DNA of 64,000 nt from Bifidobacterium sp. ESL0745 (GTDB lineage Bacteria > Actinomycetota > Actinomycetes > Actinomycetales > Bifidobacteriaceae): assembly GCF_029433335.1 (NCBI RefSeq), contig NZ_JAQTHX010000001.1, positions 372,001-436,000 on the forward strand. Reading direction: 5' to 3'. Shown one piece after another: positions 52,357-62,283 of this stretch (within the stretch, counting starts at the first letter, position 1; every line of letters starts with the position of its first letter). Made by a program: the position numbers and the translations under genes. Below the pieces are notes generated by a model. That model was not told where the DNA came from. It saw only the letters and a program-made list of their open reading frames with translations, and did not search any database.

Positions 52357-55095
52357 TTATGCCACGTACTCGATCGGCGCAGGGAGATCGACGCCGGAGG
52401 CGTCGCGGCGCATGTCCGGCTTGGGCAGCTCGACGGGCGCTCCGCCAGATGTGCTGGCGTAGAGCGGATAGGTGCCGATGGCAGCTCTGGTCAGGGTGTT
52501 CTGGCCTTTGAGGAAGCGCTGCGAACGCACGCCGCCGGTGCCGCGTCCCTTGGTCGGGTACATTTCCAATGGGGTTACCTTGGCCGCTCCGGTCTCGGTG
52601 CCGGGCAGTGCTGCGTCATCGCCGGCAACGGTGAGCACGACGGCTCCTGAGGCCGAATACAGGCCGTTTTCGCCTTCGTCGTAGGTCCAGGCGATTTTGC
52701 CGGCCGGCACCACATTGAAGGCCACGACATGCTGTCCTTCGGCAAGCCTGATGCCGTTCATACCACCCGCGGTGCGGCCTTGCGGGCGCACCACATTGGC
52801 TTCGAAGGTCAGCAATGAGGAATCGGAGGAAATGAAGACGATACGGTCGTCGTCGGCCGCGGGTGCGGCGAATATGACGGCATCCCCGTCCTTCAGGTCA
52901 ATGACCGGCCAGGAATCCATGGTGCTGGGCGATTCGCGGTTCCAGCGCTTGACGATGCCGTTGCGGGTGCCGATGGCCAGCGGGGTAGTGGTGCTGTCGG
53001 TGCTAGAAGTATTACTGTCTCCCGAGTCGGCGGATTCGGTCTTTCCGGAACCATCGCCCATGGCAATCGCCGCCACAACGTGTTCGCTAGGGACCGAATC
53101 GGTGCTGGTGGTCATGCCGAGCAGTTCGTCGGCGCTGACGCCACCGGAAACGCTGAGGCTCTCGCTGGCCTGCAGCGATGGCAGATCAGCAATATGGGCC
53201 AAGACCAAGCGTCCGGCAGAAGTAATCAGACCATAGCTGGAAAGCGTCGTGCTGGCGAAAATGGAGACGATCTGGTCGTCGTGCGCACGCTTGCCATTTG
53301 CCTCGCGCGTCTGCCAAAGATCGACCGCGCTCGGCGAAGTGCGCGCGATGAGTCCGGTGGCGCTCAGCATCACGGCACAAGGCTCGTCATCGAGCCGCAG
53401 TGCCGCTGTTGCTTCCTCGACATTGCCGGCCTTCTTTGCCTTTTTTGCGGCTTCGACGTCCTGTGCCGCCTGCGAAACGGTGTTTTCCACGCGGATGGCG
53501 GCCAAGGCGGAGGAATCCGGATTGGCATTGTCAGCAGCAGAATCGGACGAAGCCAGCGAACGCACCGGTGTCAGGCTGCCGTCCTCATGGCGTTCAAGCA
53601 GCACCGTGCGGCGCGGGTCGCCCCATTTTTCCACCGCCTCGTTCATTTCGGAGATGATCACTTCGTCAAGCCGCTCACCGGAAGCGAGGATTTCGTTGAG
53701 CTCGTCGATCTGCCGTTTCAGGTCGTCCTGTTCGGCTTCGAGCTCGATACGGCTCATTTTGGTGAGTCTGCGCAGCCGCAGGTCGAGAATGTATTGCGCC
53801 TGGATATCGTCCAGATCGAAGACGGCAATCAACCGCGTCTTCGCAGCGTCAGCGTTGTCGGAGGTGCGAATGACTTGGATAACCTCGTCGATGTCGACCA
53901 TCGCAAGCAGCATGCCCTCGACTAGGTGCAGCCGTTCCTGTGCCTTGTGCAGCCGGTATTCGCTGCGACGGTGGATCACGTTGCGCCGGTGCTCCACCCA
54001 CACCTCGAGCATTTCCTTTAAGCCCATGGTGTGCGGCCGTCCGTGGACGAGCGCCACGTTGTTCATGGTGAAGTTGTCTTCCAGCGGTGTGTTCTTGAAG
54101 AGCTGGGCAAGCACGGCATTGGGGTCGAAACCGGTTTTGATCTCGATGACGATGCGCGTGCCGTTGTGCCGATCCGTCAAGTCGATCGCGCCCGAAACGC
54201 CTTCGATATGATGATTTTTCACACCTTCGGATATGCGTTCGAGCACACGCTCGGGGCCGACCATGAACGGCAGTTCGGTGACGACGATGGCCTTCTTGCG
54301 TGCGGTCACGTTTTCGATATGGGTGGCGGAACGGGTGGTCAGCGTGCCTCGTCCGGTTTCGTAAGCTTCGCGGATACCGTCACGCCCGATGATAATGCCG
54401 CCGCCCGGCCAATCCGGCCCTGGCACGTAGTCCATCAGTTCGTCAAGCGTGGCGTCAGGATGCTTCATCAGGTATTTCGCGGCGGCGACCACCTCGCCGA
54501 GGTTGTGTGTGGCCATGTTGGTGGCCATGCCCACCGCGATGCCGGAGGCGCCGTTGACGAGCAAATTCGGGATCGCGGCCGGCAGCACATCCGGTTCCTT
54601 CAGTTTGTTGTCGTAGTTGGGGGAGAAGTCGACGGTATCCTCGTCGATATTCGCATTCATCCCCAGTGCCGCTGGCGCAAGCCGTGCTTCGGTATAACGC
54701 GAGGCCGCTGGTCCGTCGTCAAGCGAGCCGAAATTGCCGTGCCCGTCCACCAGCGGCAGGCGCATCGCGAACGGCTGGGCAAGGCGCACCATGGCCTCGT
54801 AGATGGAGGAGTCGCCGTGCGGGTGCAGCTTGCCCATCACCTCACCGACGGCGCGGGCGGACTTCATATAGGGCTTGTCGGGGGTCAGGTTCATCTGGCC
54901 CATCTGATAGATGATGCGTCGCTGCACCGGTTTGAGACCATCTCGCGCGTCCGGCAGGGCTCGCGCGTAAATCACTGAATAGGCGTACTCAAGGAATGAT
55001 TTGCTCATTTCCTCATCGAGTGGCGTTTCGATGATATTCTCCTTGACCGTGTGCGGGTCATAGGCTGGTTTGGCCGTTTTGCGACGTTGAGCCAT
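52357..55095 (-). CDS. parC: Type IIA topoisomerase subunit A (topoisomerase IV ParC)
   Basis: A 912-residue DNA-cleaving subunit that pairs with ParE (41045-43534). The N-terminus has [31 protein letters not shown]. The winged helix holds the quinolone-region segment [19 protein letters not shown] and the catalytic Tyr in [10 protein letters not shown]. The C-terminal pinwheel starts near residue 520 and has repeated beta blades; GyrA-box-like signals for DNA wrapping are not clear, which fits ParC. A Ser/Asp-rich patch (~680-700) is unusual. The start is ATG 55095 (MAQRRKTAK). It diverges from the phosphodiesterase gene across a 270-base spacer with hairpin repeats. Confidence 0.9.
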   Translation of the reverse strand: MAQRRKTAKPAYDPHTVKENIIETPLDEEMSKSFLEYAYSVIYARALPDARDGLKPVQRRIIYQMGQMNLTPDKPYMKSARAVGEVMGKLHPHGDSSIYEAMVRLAQPFAMRLPLVDGHGNFGSLDDGPAASRYTEARLAPAALGMNANIDEDTVDFSPNYDNKLKEPDVLPAAIPNLLVNGASGIAVGMATNMATHNLGEVVAAAKYLMKHPDATLDELMDYVPGPDWPGGGIIIGRDGIREAYETGRGTLTTRSATHIENVTARKKAIVVTELPFMVGPERVLERISEGVKNHHIEGVSGAIDLTDRHNGTRIVIEIKTGFDPNAVLAQLFKNTPLEDNFTMNNVALVHGRPHTMGLKEMLEVWVEHRRNVIHRRSEYRLHKAQERLHLVEGMLLAMVDIDEVIQVIRTSDNADAAKTRLIAVFDLDDIQAQYILDLRLRRLTKMSRIELEAEQDDLKRQIDELNEILASGERLDEVIISEMNEAVEKWGDPRRTVLLERHEDGSLTPVRSLASSDSAADNANPDSSALAAIRVENTVSQAAQDVEAAKKAKKAGNVEEATAALRLDDEPCAVMLSATGLIARTSPSAVDLWQTREANGKRAHDDQIVSIFASTTLSSYGLITSAGRLVLAHIADLPSLQASESLSVSGGVSADELLGMTTSTDSVPSEHVVAAIAMGDGSGKTESADSGDSNTSSTDSTTTPLAIGTRNGIVKRWNRESPSTMDSWPVIDLKDGDAVIFAAPAADDDRIVFISSDSSLLTFEANVVRPQGRTAGGMNGIRLAEGQHVVAFNVVPAGKIAWTYDEGENGLYSASGAVVLTVAGDDAALPGTETGAAKVTPLEMYPTKGRGTGGVRSQRFLKGQNTLTRAAIGTYPLYASTSGGAPVELPKPDMRRDASGVDLPAPIEYVA

Positions 55096-55175
55096 ACTGA
55101 AAAGCACCTCTATCTGCTAAAAGACAATCCGCTTCATCATACCGGTTCCCCACGTCGAGGACTTGAATTGCGTGG

Positions 55176-55334
55176 CAGACTCACATTTTTTTAAAGAGGT
55201 AAAACTTTGTGAGTCTGAAAAGTGTCGTATTATTTTAGAATCGTTGGCATCATCGGTGTTTCCCGTTATTAGGGATGTGAAGTTTTGTTTGTTTGGCTCA
55301 CAAAATTTTGATGAGGCAAAATTTTGCGAGTCTG
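55176..55334. repeat. Two related hairpins between parC and the phosphodiesterase gene
   Basis: Copy one: CAGACTCACA (55176-55185) and TGTGAGTCTG (55208-55217), perfect 10-bp dyad. Copy two: CTCACAAAATTTTG (55297-55310) and CAAAATTTTGCGAG (55317-55330), one mismatch. The two share GAGGYAAAAYTTTGYGAGTC on the right side. The region between parC and the next gene is A/T-rich and should also hold both promoters. Confidence 0.75.
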
Positions 55335-55365
55335 GTTTTTCGGCGTGCGGTGATTGAATGGAGGC

Positions 55366-56562
55366 ATGAGTGTTGAAGTCGAGCCGATGGATGAACTGCT
55401 GAAATTTCGCCAAATCGATGCGTACGGCAGCAGCCGTCATATTTCCGCGGTTCTTCCGGCGTTGAGTGCCGCCATCGGTCAGCCGATGCCAACGTCCGTT
55501 CATCCCGATCCGGAGGGCGCGAGGGTCGCGTTGGGCTTTCCGAAGACCGATTCGGCGGTTATTGTTCTGGTGGACGGCTTGGGCTTCTGGAATCTGGCCA
55601 TGCGTGCCGGTCACGCTCCGTATCTGCGTGGCCTGATGAATCAGGAACGGAATGCAAAACCAATCGCAACCTGCATCCCCAGCACCACGCCGATCGTCAT
55701 GGGCGCTTTCGGCACCGGCACCTGCCCCGGCATGACAGGCATGACCGGGTTCACCCAGCGCAACGAGGAAACGGGAGAATTGGCTCAGCTTATCAGCTTT
55801 GCCGGTGCCCCTGAACCTGAGGACCTTCAGCGGCAGCCTACGGTTTTCGAGCGTCTTGTCGATAACGGTGTGCGGGTCACCAGCGTTGGTTTGCCGAAAT
55901 TTGCCCATTCGTCCCTTACCCGCGCCGCTTTGCGAGGCCCGGAATACCAAGGTTCGCAGCATAGGCAGTTGCGTGTGCGCGCAGCCATCAAGGCAGCCGG
56001 CAAGCCCGGAATCACGTATTACTATGTGGATGATGTCGACAAAGCCGGGCATCACTATGGGCCGATGAGCGAGGAGTGGGCCACGGCTCTGGAAAACACG
56101 GATGAACAGTTGCGGATGTTGAGAAGGGGGCTCAAACCAGGCACGTTGATGGTCGTCGTCGCCGACCACGGCATGGTCGAGGTTGATTTCGGCAACCAGA
56201 TTGACATCGCCGCTAACGAGAATCTGACACGGGACGTCGCGTTGGTCGCCGGTGAACCTCGTATGACAATGCTTTATACGCAACCTGGTGCCGATGTCGA
56301 TGTCATGGCGGTGCGTTGGCGGGAAGAGCTGGCTGATCGTGCGGAGATTTTCACCCGTGACGAGGCGATCAAACGCGGTCTTTACGGTAGTGTCGAAGCG
56401 CGTGTCAGGCCATTGATCGGTGATGTCATCGTTTGTGCCAAAGGCAACGCCACGATTGTCGATTCCCGTACGCACAGCGAGGGAGCCATGGGCCTGCTTG
56501 GTGTTCACGGTTCATTGACGCGTCTGGAGCGTGAGATTCCCTGCCTGATCGATGTAGCCTGA
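55366..56562 (+). CDS. Nucleotide pyrophosphatase/phosphodiesterase, alkaline phosphatase superfamily
   Basis: A 398-residue metal-dependent phosphodiesterase-like enzyme. The first metal Asp is in VILVDGLGFWN (~residue 66), the nucleophilic Thr in CIPSTTPIVMGAFGTG, the middle metal residues in YYVDDVDKAGHHYGP and the last pair in VVVADHGMVE. This superfamily layout fits nucleotide pyrophosphatases (NPP-like). The start is ATG 55366 behind AATGGAGG. The gene sits between parC and sepH, the same order as in streptomycetes, but its physiological substrate is not known. No signal peptide, so it is cytoplasmic. Confidence 0.85.
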   Translation: MSVEVEPMDELLKFRQIDAYGSSRHISAVLPALSAAIGQPMPTSVHPDPEGARVALGFPKTDSAVIVLVDGLGFWNLAMRAGHAPYLRGLMNQERNAKPIATCIPSTTPIVMGAFGTGTCPGMTGMTGFTQRNEETGELAQLISFAGAPEPEDLQRQPTVFERLVDNGVRVTSVGLPKFAHSSLTRAALRGPEYQGSQHRQLRVRAAIKAAGKPGITYYYVDDVDKAGHHYGPMSEEWATALENTDEQLRMLRRGLKPGTLMVVVADHGMVEVDFGNQIDIAANENLTRDVALVAGEPRMTMLYTQPGADVDVMAVRWREELADRAEIFTRDEAIKRGLYGSVEARVRPLIGDVIVCAKGNATIVDSRTHSEGAMGLLGVHGSLTRLEREIPCLIDVA

Positions 56563-56663
56563 TCGGGGTTGTTTCATTTGCATGAGCATCCGTTTGCGCC
56601 CGTGCTGGTAACGTTTGACGCAGCTGCAGCGGATAAGACGATTAAAGCTGAAATAAAAAGAAA

Positions 56664-56692
56664 CCGTTGTCTGCTATCAAAGTAGGCAACGG
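56664..56692 (-). terminator. Terminator of sepH
   Basis: CCGTTGTCTGC pairs with GTAGGCAACGG. Read on the minus strand it is followed by TTTCTTTTTATTT, so it ends the sepH transcript; the phosphodiesterase gene converges from the other side. Confidence 0.8.
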
Positions 56693-56712
56693 CACCAAGC
56701 CTGGTTTAACGC

Positions 56713-57969
56713 TCACTCGCCGAACAGGATTTCATCCCAGCTGGGTACCGCGGAACGACCTGATTTGCGTTTGCCCCGTTTGTGATCTTCCCCGTCGTGT
56801 TCCTTTTCGTCGCCCTTGGCAGCGTTCTGTTGCTTATCGGTCGAGGGGGCGTCGGAACCGTCGTTTTCCGAGTGTTGGTCGGAGGTGTCGTTGAATGGAG
56901 TGAACATTTGCGACTGAGCAGAGGACGTCCGGTTTGCCAACGGCAGTGATAGGGCGTCCACCGGCACGTTCGCTGTCTGCGAGGGTGCCGAAGACGAGGC
57001 ATCGGCTGCAGCGGCCTCATCTGTTGTTATTGGAGCAGGATACGGCAGTGAGATGGATTCGCCGTCGTTGGAACTTGCAGGCTCCCCCTTTTGGGATGAC
57101 TGATCGGCTTGAGTGTTTGCGTCGCGTGTTGCCGTGGCGTTATCGCTTTGCTCTCGCATCGAGGCCACTGTGGTGGCGATACGTGCCGAACGCACTGAAT
57201 TGCCGGGCAACGGAAGGTTCGCTTCAAATGACGAGTCTTCGGTGTCCTGATTGTCATTGCTTGATGATGATTGCCTTGAAGCAATAGCGTTTTGATTGGC
57301 GTTTTCTTTGGCCCCGACCGAATCGGCGTTCTGTTTGGTGATGGTTTGCTGAGCGTTGCCGGACTGATTGGGATGTTGGCCTGTTTCCCTTTCACCCAAC
57401 AGTATCTGTGCCACGGTGTTCTGGCATTCCACGGTGTTGTCGTGCATGTTCCATGTCCACTCGGCGCGCACAAGATTGCGCTGCGTGCGGAATGTCGCTG
57501 TGATCAGCCATGGTTCGCGTCCCCGGCGTGTCGCACTCCACTTGACCGATTCCATCCCGATTCTGGCGGCCGCCAGCGTGCGCGCGATGAGCTCCTCGAC
57601 GGAGTGGACCTTGCTTCCTTTCGGCGCCGAAACCGCAAGGAACTGCTCGATGGCATACTGCTTTTCGGTCTCGACGGGAGCCGAAAAGCGCCGGACCAAG
57701 GCTTGGCTCAGCCCATATTTTTCAGCCACTTTTTCAGGCTGCGCACCGGCACGAATAAGTGCCTGAATGCTTGAAATCGGTAGGGTTTGCGCCAATCCGG
57801 GATTACTCGCCTCATCGGTCTCGCTTTTGATCTGGCGTGCCTCGAGAATGGCATGCTCCAGCGTGTCGTCGACGGGTACACGGAATTTCAATCCCCTCGA
57901 AACGAACACCAGTTCGCCGTCCTCGTCGACATGGTCGAACCGGGCTTGTGCAACTGAACTCACTGGCAT
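56713..57969 (-). CDS. sepH: Cell division protein SepH (DUF3071)
   Basis: A 418-residue SepH, which in streptomycetes and mycobacteria binds FtsZ and promotes Z-ring assembly. The N-terminal DUF3071 domain (~1-165) has the helix-turn-helix-like segment PISSIQALIRAGAQPEKVAEKYGLSQALVRRF in overview, and the KWSATRRGREPWLITATF strand. The rest is a long disordered region of Asn, Ser, Gln and Asp, ending in a Lys/Arg-rich patch (GKRKSGRSAVPSWDEILFG) that is a conserved C-terminal tail of the family. The start is ATG 57969 (MPVSSVAQ) with GAGGAAAG upstream. The gene order sepH next to DUF4193 and dut is conserved. Confidence 0.9.
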   Translation of the reverse strand: MPVSSVAQARFDHVDEDGELVFVSRGLKFRVPVDDTLEHAILEARQIKSETDEASNPGLAQTLPISSIQALIRAGAQPEKVAEKYGLSQALVRRFSAPVETEKQYAIEQFLAVSAPKGSKVHSVEELIARTLAAARIGMESVKWSATRRGREPWLITATFRTQRNLVRAEWTWNMHDNTVECQNTVAQILLGERETGQHPNQSGNAQQTITKQNADSVGAKENANQNAIASRQSSSSNDNQDTEDSSFEANLPLPGNSVRSARIATTVASMREQSDNATATRDANTQADQSSQKGEPASSNDGESISLPYPAPITTDEAAAADASSSAPSQTANVPVDALSLPLANRTSSAQSQMFTPFNDTSDQHSENDGSDAPSTDKQQNAAKGDEKEHDGEDHKRGKRKSGRSAVPSWDEILFGE

Positions 57970-58146
57970 GCAAGCACCACTTTCCTCAAACAATAAAACC
58001 TCGAGAATCTCACTTTATTCCATTATGTCCCTCGTGTCGTACTTTACGAATTTGCTAAATCGTGTATCCTTTTGCCCGTAAAACACATTTTTGACGTGGA
58101 CGCCATCGGTAGGGCATACCGTGAATCAACAAGAAAGGACCATGAG

Positions 58147-58437
58147 ATGGCTCAGGATTATGATTCCCCCCGCAACAAGGACGAGGATGAAGAATCGCTT
58201 CAGGCATTGAGCAAAAGCAATAGGGATTCCGCCGAGGACATCGATGACGACGAGAACGCCATTGCCGAGGATTATGAGCTGCCCGGCGCGGATTTGAGCA
58301 ACGAGGATTCGTCGGTGACCGTTATCCCTATGCAGGGTGACGAGTTCATCTGCTCGGAATGCTTCCTCGTCAAGCACCGCAGCCAGCTTGACCACATGGG
58401 CCCGAACGGTCCGGTGTGCAAGGAGTGTGCCGCCTGA
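58147..58437 (+). CDS. DUF4193 small zinc-ribbon protein
   Basis: A 96-residue acidic protein of the DUF4193 family, function unknown, found widely in actinobacteria beside dut. The start is ATG 58147 (MAQDYDSP) with a GAAAGG site; open frame extends to 58072 without one. Residues ~1-60 are acidic. The C-terminal 35 residues form a zinc ribbon with FICSECFLVKHRSQL and VCKECAA, four Cys. Its stop overlaps the dut start (TGATG), so the two are translationally coupled. Confidence 0.9.
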   Translation: MAQDYDSPRNKDEDEESLQALSKSNRDSAEDIDDDENAIAEDYELPGADLSNEDSSVTVIPMQGDEFICSECFLVKHRSQLDHMGPNGPVCKECAA

Positions 58438-58916
58438 TGGCCTACGCCGAAAGCTACAACGAACCCGAAAACGTCGAGGTGCTGCTCAAGGCGGACTCCG
58501 ACGGCAATGTGCCGGCTTTGCGCTACGCCCATGCCGGCGATGCCGGTGCCGATCTGACATCAACCATTGATATCGAGCTCAGGCCGTTTGAACGTGCTTT
58601 GGTGCCGACAGGCGTTTCCATCGCCTTGCCCAATGGCTACGTTGGCTTGGTGCACCCGCGTTCCGGATTGGCTGTGAAGATGGGGCTGACGGTGCTCAAT
58701 GCGCCGGGCACCATCGATGCGGGCTATCGTGGCGAGATCAAGGTGCCGCTGATCAATCTCGATTCGCAGCATACGGCGGTTTTGCACGCCGGAGACCGCA
58801 TTGCGCAACTGGTCATCCAACGTTATGTGGAGGCGCGGTTCGTGCCGGCTACGACTTTGCCGGGCAGCGATCGGGCGGAAAGTGGATTCGGTTCCACGGG
58901 AATCGCTGGAAAATAG
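58437..58916 (+). CDS. dut: dUTP diphosphatase
   Basis: A 159-residue trimeric dUTPase that removes dUTP and supplies dUMP for thymidylate. The five family motifs are visible: GDAGADLTS (1), RALVPTGVSIALP (2), PRSGLAVKMGL (3), the GTIDAGYRGEIKVPLINL segment (3-4, with the Tyr that selects uracil) and RAESGFGSTG (5, flexible C-terminal arm). The ATG at 58437 shares an A with the TGA of the preceding gene. It is 55 bases ahead of rel and likely co-transcribed with it. Confidence 0.96.
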   Translation: MAYAESYNEPENVEVLLKADSDGNVPALRYAHAGDAGADLTSTIDIELRPFERALVPTGVSIALPNGYVGLVHPRSGLAVKMGLTVLNAPGTIDAGYRGEIKVPLINLDSQHTAVLHAGDRIAQLVIQRYVEARFVPATTLPGSDRAESGFGSTGIAGK

Positions 58917-58971
58917 CAGCAGGCCGTCCTTCAATCAGATAGAATGTACACATAAGGTGATGGGAGCGGGC

Positions 58972-61296
58972 ATGGGCGATACGGTTTCGGACAACAATTC
59001 GGCAAGGATGCTGGGCTGTGAGATCAGCACCGATCCGCTTGACCCGCTGCAGCCCATCGTTCGTGTCTGTCGTGCGCACCATCCCGATGCTGACCTGAGC
59101 ATCCTTGAGCGTGCCTATCGCAGGGCTGTTTGGCAACATCGCAACCAGCGTCGTCGTTCCGGCGAACCATACATCATCCATCCTTTGGCCGTGGCCCAGA
59201 TTCTGGCCGATCTTGGTATGGGATCATTGGTGGTCGCTGCCGGTCTTTTGCACGATACGGTAGAAGACACCGATTACACACTTGATGATTGCCGTGCGGA
59301 ATTCGGCGACACCGTCACTGGCCTGGTTGACGGGGTCACCAAGCTTACCAACATGGAGGTCGGCGATTCGGCGCAGGCCGAGACCATCCGCAAGATGGTG
59401 GTCGCCATGAGCCGCGACGTGCGTGTACTCGTCGTCAAACTGGCCGACCGCCTCCATAACGCGCGTACCTGGCGCTATGTCAAGCCATCCAACGCCCAAC
59501 GCAAGGCCCGCGAGACCCTCGATGTCTACGCGCCCTTGGCCAACAGGCTCGGCATGAACGCCATCAAAACCGAGCTCGAGGAACTGAGCTTCAAGGTCCT
59601 TTATCCCAAGATCTACAACGAAATCGTCGTGCTCGTCAACCGTCGTGCCGGCCAGCGCGACGTCTACTTGAAGCAGATTGTCAGCGAGATCAACGAGGAC
59701 CTCGCCGATCAGCACATCAAGGCCACTGTCACCGGCCGTCCGAAGGACTACTTCTCGATCTATCAGAAGATGATCGTGCGCGGCCACGATTTCTCCAACA
59801 TCTACGATCTGGTCGGTGTGCGCATCATCGTCGACACCATCCAGGACTGCTATGCGGCGCTTGGTGCCGTCCACGCCCGATGGAGCCCGATTCCCGGCAG
59901 GTTCAAGGACTACATCGCCATGCCGAAGATGAACATGTACCAGAGCCTGCACACCACGGTGGTCGGCCCCGGTGGCAAGCCCGTCGAGATTCAGATCCGC
60001 ACCTGGGACATGCACCGACGCAGCGAATTCGGCATCGCCGCCCACTGGAAATACAAGGAAAACGGGCAGGCCGGGCGCAAGCTGAGCGAACCGGACAAGG
60101 GCGACCGCAAGCGCGAAAGCGAAGAGAACCAGGACCTGAGCGAGGCCGACAACCTCAAATGGATCCAACAGCTGGCCGACTGGACCAGCGAGACGCCGGA
60201 TTCCAACGAATTCCTCGGCTCTCTCAAGGAAGATCTTGGCAGTGCCGAAGTCTACGTCTTCACGCCGAAAGGCAAGATCATCTCGTTGCCGGCCAACGCC
60301 ACGCCGGTCGATTTCGCCTACGCGGTGCATACCGAAGTCGGCCACCGCACCATGGGTGCGCGCGTCAACGGCCGTCTCGTTCCGCTCGACACCGTTCTGG
60401 AAAGCGGCGATACTGTCGAGGTTCTGACCTCCAAATCCGAAACCGCAGGGCCTTCACGCGACTGGCTGAGCTTCGTCAAAAGCCCGAAGGCACGCAACAA
60501 GATTCGTCAGTGGTTCAGCAAGGAACGCCGCAGCGAGGCTATCGACGAAGGCCGGGACGAGCTCACGCGCGCCATGCGCAAGCGCAATCTTCCAGTCGCT
60601 ACACTCCTCACCCCGCAGGCGTTGGTCGGTATCGCCGACGAGCTCAACTTCGACAACGCAGACGCCGTATTTGCCGCCATCGGTGACGGGCAGGTCTCCA
60701 CACAGAACGTCATCTCGCGTCTGGTCAAGGACGCCGGCCGGGACGAGGTCGAAGAGGATGTCGAGCAGGAGGCGCTGCCGCTTAAGCACGTCGAACGCCG
60801 CCGCGACACCAACAAACTCGGGATCTCGGTCAAAGGCGTGGAAGGCGTATGGGTCAAGCTGGCCCGTTGCTGCACGCCTGTTCCCGGTGACAAGATCGTT
60901 GGCTTCATCACCAAGAACGAGGGCGTTTCGGTGCACCGCACCGATTGTCAGAACATGCTGAACCTTGAAAAGCAGCAGCCCGACCGCGTGGTTGAGGTGG
61001 CCTGGACCAGTGCCAAGGGTCTGTTCATGGTCAAGATCCAGGTGGAGGCGCTCGACCGGCCGCACCTCTTGACCGATGTGACCCAAGTGCTTTCCGACCA
61101 TGGCGTCAACATCATCAACGCTACTGTCGCCACCGGCTCCGACCGTGTGGCCACCAGCCAGTTCTCCTTCGAGATGGCCGACCCTCAGCACATGGCCACG
61201 CTTTTGAGCGCCGTGCGCAAGATCGACGGTGTGTTCGATGTCTACCGCCTGACCGGTGCCAAGGATTCCGCGGTTCCGCACATGCGCAAGATGTAG
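58972..61296 (+). CDS. rel: Bifunctional (p)ppGpp synthetase/hydrolase Rel
   Basis: A 774-residue stringent-response enzyme. The hydrolase HD domain keeps HPLAVAQILADL and the catalytic LLHDTVEDT box. The synthetase domain has the GRPKDYFSIYQKM loop (RxKD, typical of bifunctional Rel) and MNMYQSLHTTVVGP. TGS (VYVFTPKGKIISLPANATPVDFAYAVH in overview) and ACT domains follow, the latter ending HMRKM, with the zinc-finger-like CCTPVPGDKIVGF before it. The start is ATG 58972 with GGGAGCGGG. This is the ribosome-associated stringent factor that would balance the small synthetase at 16859-17623. A hairpin pair and a strong terminator follow. Confidence 0.96.
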   Translation: MGDTVSDNNSARMLGCEISTDPLDPLQPIVRVCRAHHPDADLSILERAYRRAVWQHRNQRRRSGEPYIIHPLAVAQILADLGMGSLVVAAGLLHDTVEDTDYTLDDCRAEFGDTVTGLVDGVTKLTNMEVGDSAQAETIRKMVVAMSRDVRVLVVKLADRLHNARTWRYVKPSNAQRKARETLDVYAPLANRLGMNAIKTELEELSFKVLYPKIYNEIVVLVNRRAGQRDVYLKQIVSEINEDLADQHIKATVTGRPKDYFSIYQKMIVRGHDFSNIYDLVGVRIIVDTIQDCYAALGAVHARWSPIPGRFKDYIAMPKMNMYQSLHTTVVGPGGKPVEIQIRTWDMHRRSEFGIAAHWKYKENGQAGRKLSEPDKGDRKRESEENQDLSEADNLKWIQQLADWTSETPDSNEFLGSLKEDLGSAEVYVFTPKGKIISLPANATPVDFAYAVHTEVGHRTMGARVNGRLVPLDTVLESGDTVEVLTSKSETAGPSRDWLSFVKSPKARNKIRQWFSKERRSEAIDEGRDELTRAMRKRNLPVATLLTPQALVGIADELNFDNADAVFAAIGDGQVSTQNVISRLVKDAGRDEVEEDVEQEALPLKHVERRRDTNKLGISVKGVEGVWVKLARCCTPVPGDKIVGFITKNEGVSVHRTDCQNMLNLEKQQPDRVVEVAWTSAKGLFMVKIQVEALDRPHLLTDVTQVLSDHGVNIINATVATGSDRVATSQFSFEMADPQHMATLLSAVRKIDGVFDVYRLTGAKDSAVPHMRKM

Positions 61297-61326
61297 CGTC
61301 ATGCACGCTGAGGTGGAATACTGAAG

Positions 61327-61424
61327 ATGCGACGAAAAGCACGAAAAGGTGTGCTTTTCGTCGCATTGGTTTGTAAACGCGACCAAAAGCATAATAAAGC
61401 GCGATTTTGTGTGCTTTTCGTCGC
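61327..61424. repeat. Two hairpin repeats after rel
   Basis: Copy one: ATGCGACGAAAAGCAC (61327-61342) and GTGCTTTTCGTCGCAT (61351-61366), a perfect 16-bp stem. Copy two: GCGACCAAAAGCA (61379-61391) and TGCTTTTCGTCGC (61412-61424), one mismatch. Both arms share the GAAAAGCAC core with the array after miaA. They lie between convergent rel and cyclophilin genes. Confidence 0.85.
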
Positions 61425-61479
61425 ATCTTTGACTTTTAGGTGGTTCTGCCGGGGCCAAAACTTCTGCGCGTATACGAAA

Positions 61480-61513
61480 GCCCCTCGCCATTGAAACTCG
61501 AATGGCGAGGGGC
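61480..61513. terminator. Terminator between rel and cyclophilin genes
   Basis: GCCCCTCGCCATT and AATGGCGAGGGGC are a perfect 13-bp stem with an 8-base loop, followed by CTTT on the plus side and CTTTCG on the minus side. Confidence 0.88.
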
Positions 61514-61546
61514 CTTTATAGCGTTTGCTTTGAAAACGGTTGCTGC

Positions 61547-62095
61547 CTACTTCACAACCTCAACGGAGGTGATGACGGGCGGTTTCAACGGCATGTCGTT
61601 GCTGTCGGTGGGCAGGTTCTGCAGGCGGTCGACCACGGACTTGCCCGCGTCATCAGCGACCTCGCCGAAGATGGTGTGATGGCCGTTGAGCCACGGGGTC
61701 GGCACGGTGGTGATGAAGAACTGCGAGCCGTTGGTGCCATGGATCTGGCCATCACTTCCGCGGCGTAGTCCGGCGTTGGCCATGGCGAGCCTATAGGGCT
61801 GGTCGAATTTGAGGTCTTCGACAATCTCGTCGTCGAATGGGTCGACGGGGTTGCCGGTACCGTTGCCCAGTGGGCACCCTCCCTGGATCATGAAGTCCTT
61901 GATGATGCGGTGGAAGGTCAGGCCGTTATAGAAGGGCTTGTGCGACTTCTCGCCGGTCTTGAGATCGGTCCACTCCTTTTCGCCGGTGGCGAGTCCAAGG
62001 AAATTCTTGACGGTTTCCTGCGTCTTGTCGTCGAAGAGGTTCAGGGCGATGTCGCCCTCGGTGGTATGCATGATTACTTTTCTCATAAGGTTCAT
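61547..62095 (-). CDS. Cyclophilin-type peptidylprolyl isomerase
   Basis: A 182-residue cytoplasmic prolyl isomerase that speeds protein folding. The core has FHRIIKDFMIQGGCP (catalytic Arg and the Phe/Gln pocket), NGSQFFITTVPTPWLNGHHTIFGEV and the TGEKEW loop. No signal peptide. The start at ATG 62095 follows GGTGGG closely; ATG 62086 is an alternative. It diverges from metQ, which starts 189 bases away. Length and motifs fit the PpiA/B class. Confidence 0.93.
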   Translation of the reverse strand: MNLMRKVIMHTTEGDIALNLFDDKTQETVKNFLGLATGEKEWTDLKTGEKSHKPFYNGLTFHRIIKDFMIQGGCPLGNGTGNPVDPFDDEIVEDLKFDQPYRLAMANAGLRRGSDGQIHGTNGSQFFITTVPTPWLNGHHTIFGEVADDAGKSVVDRLQNLPTDSNDMPLKPPVITSVEVVK

Positions 62096-62283
62096 TTTCC
62101 CACCGTGTTAGGACGAGCGGCATATCCGCAATTGCATACAACACGTTGAAAAACGTTGTATTTCCGCCCGTTAATGCGCTGGTTATAACGAATGTCAATA
62201 GGTCTTTCCGGCTTTTGCGTTGTGTCGAAAGCGTAAGGGCAGGTATGGTAGCCACTACACATCAAACGAAATAAGGGGAAGAC

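Noticed and set aside
55117..56508. 463-residue minus-strand frame with repeated NFxS-like tail
   Set aside because: It covers the phosphodiesterase gene antisense and its odd tail comes from the hairpin repeats before that gene, not from a protein.
61327..61424. Ordinary terminator for rel
   Set aside because: The stems have no T-run and a strong terminator follows at 61480-61513; they fit a repeat family better.
62096..62283. SAM or other riboswitch before metQ
   Set aside because: No SAM-riboswitch core or long leader structure is visible in the short spacer.
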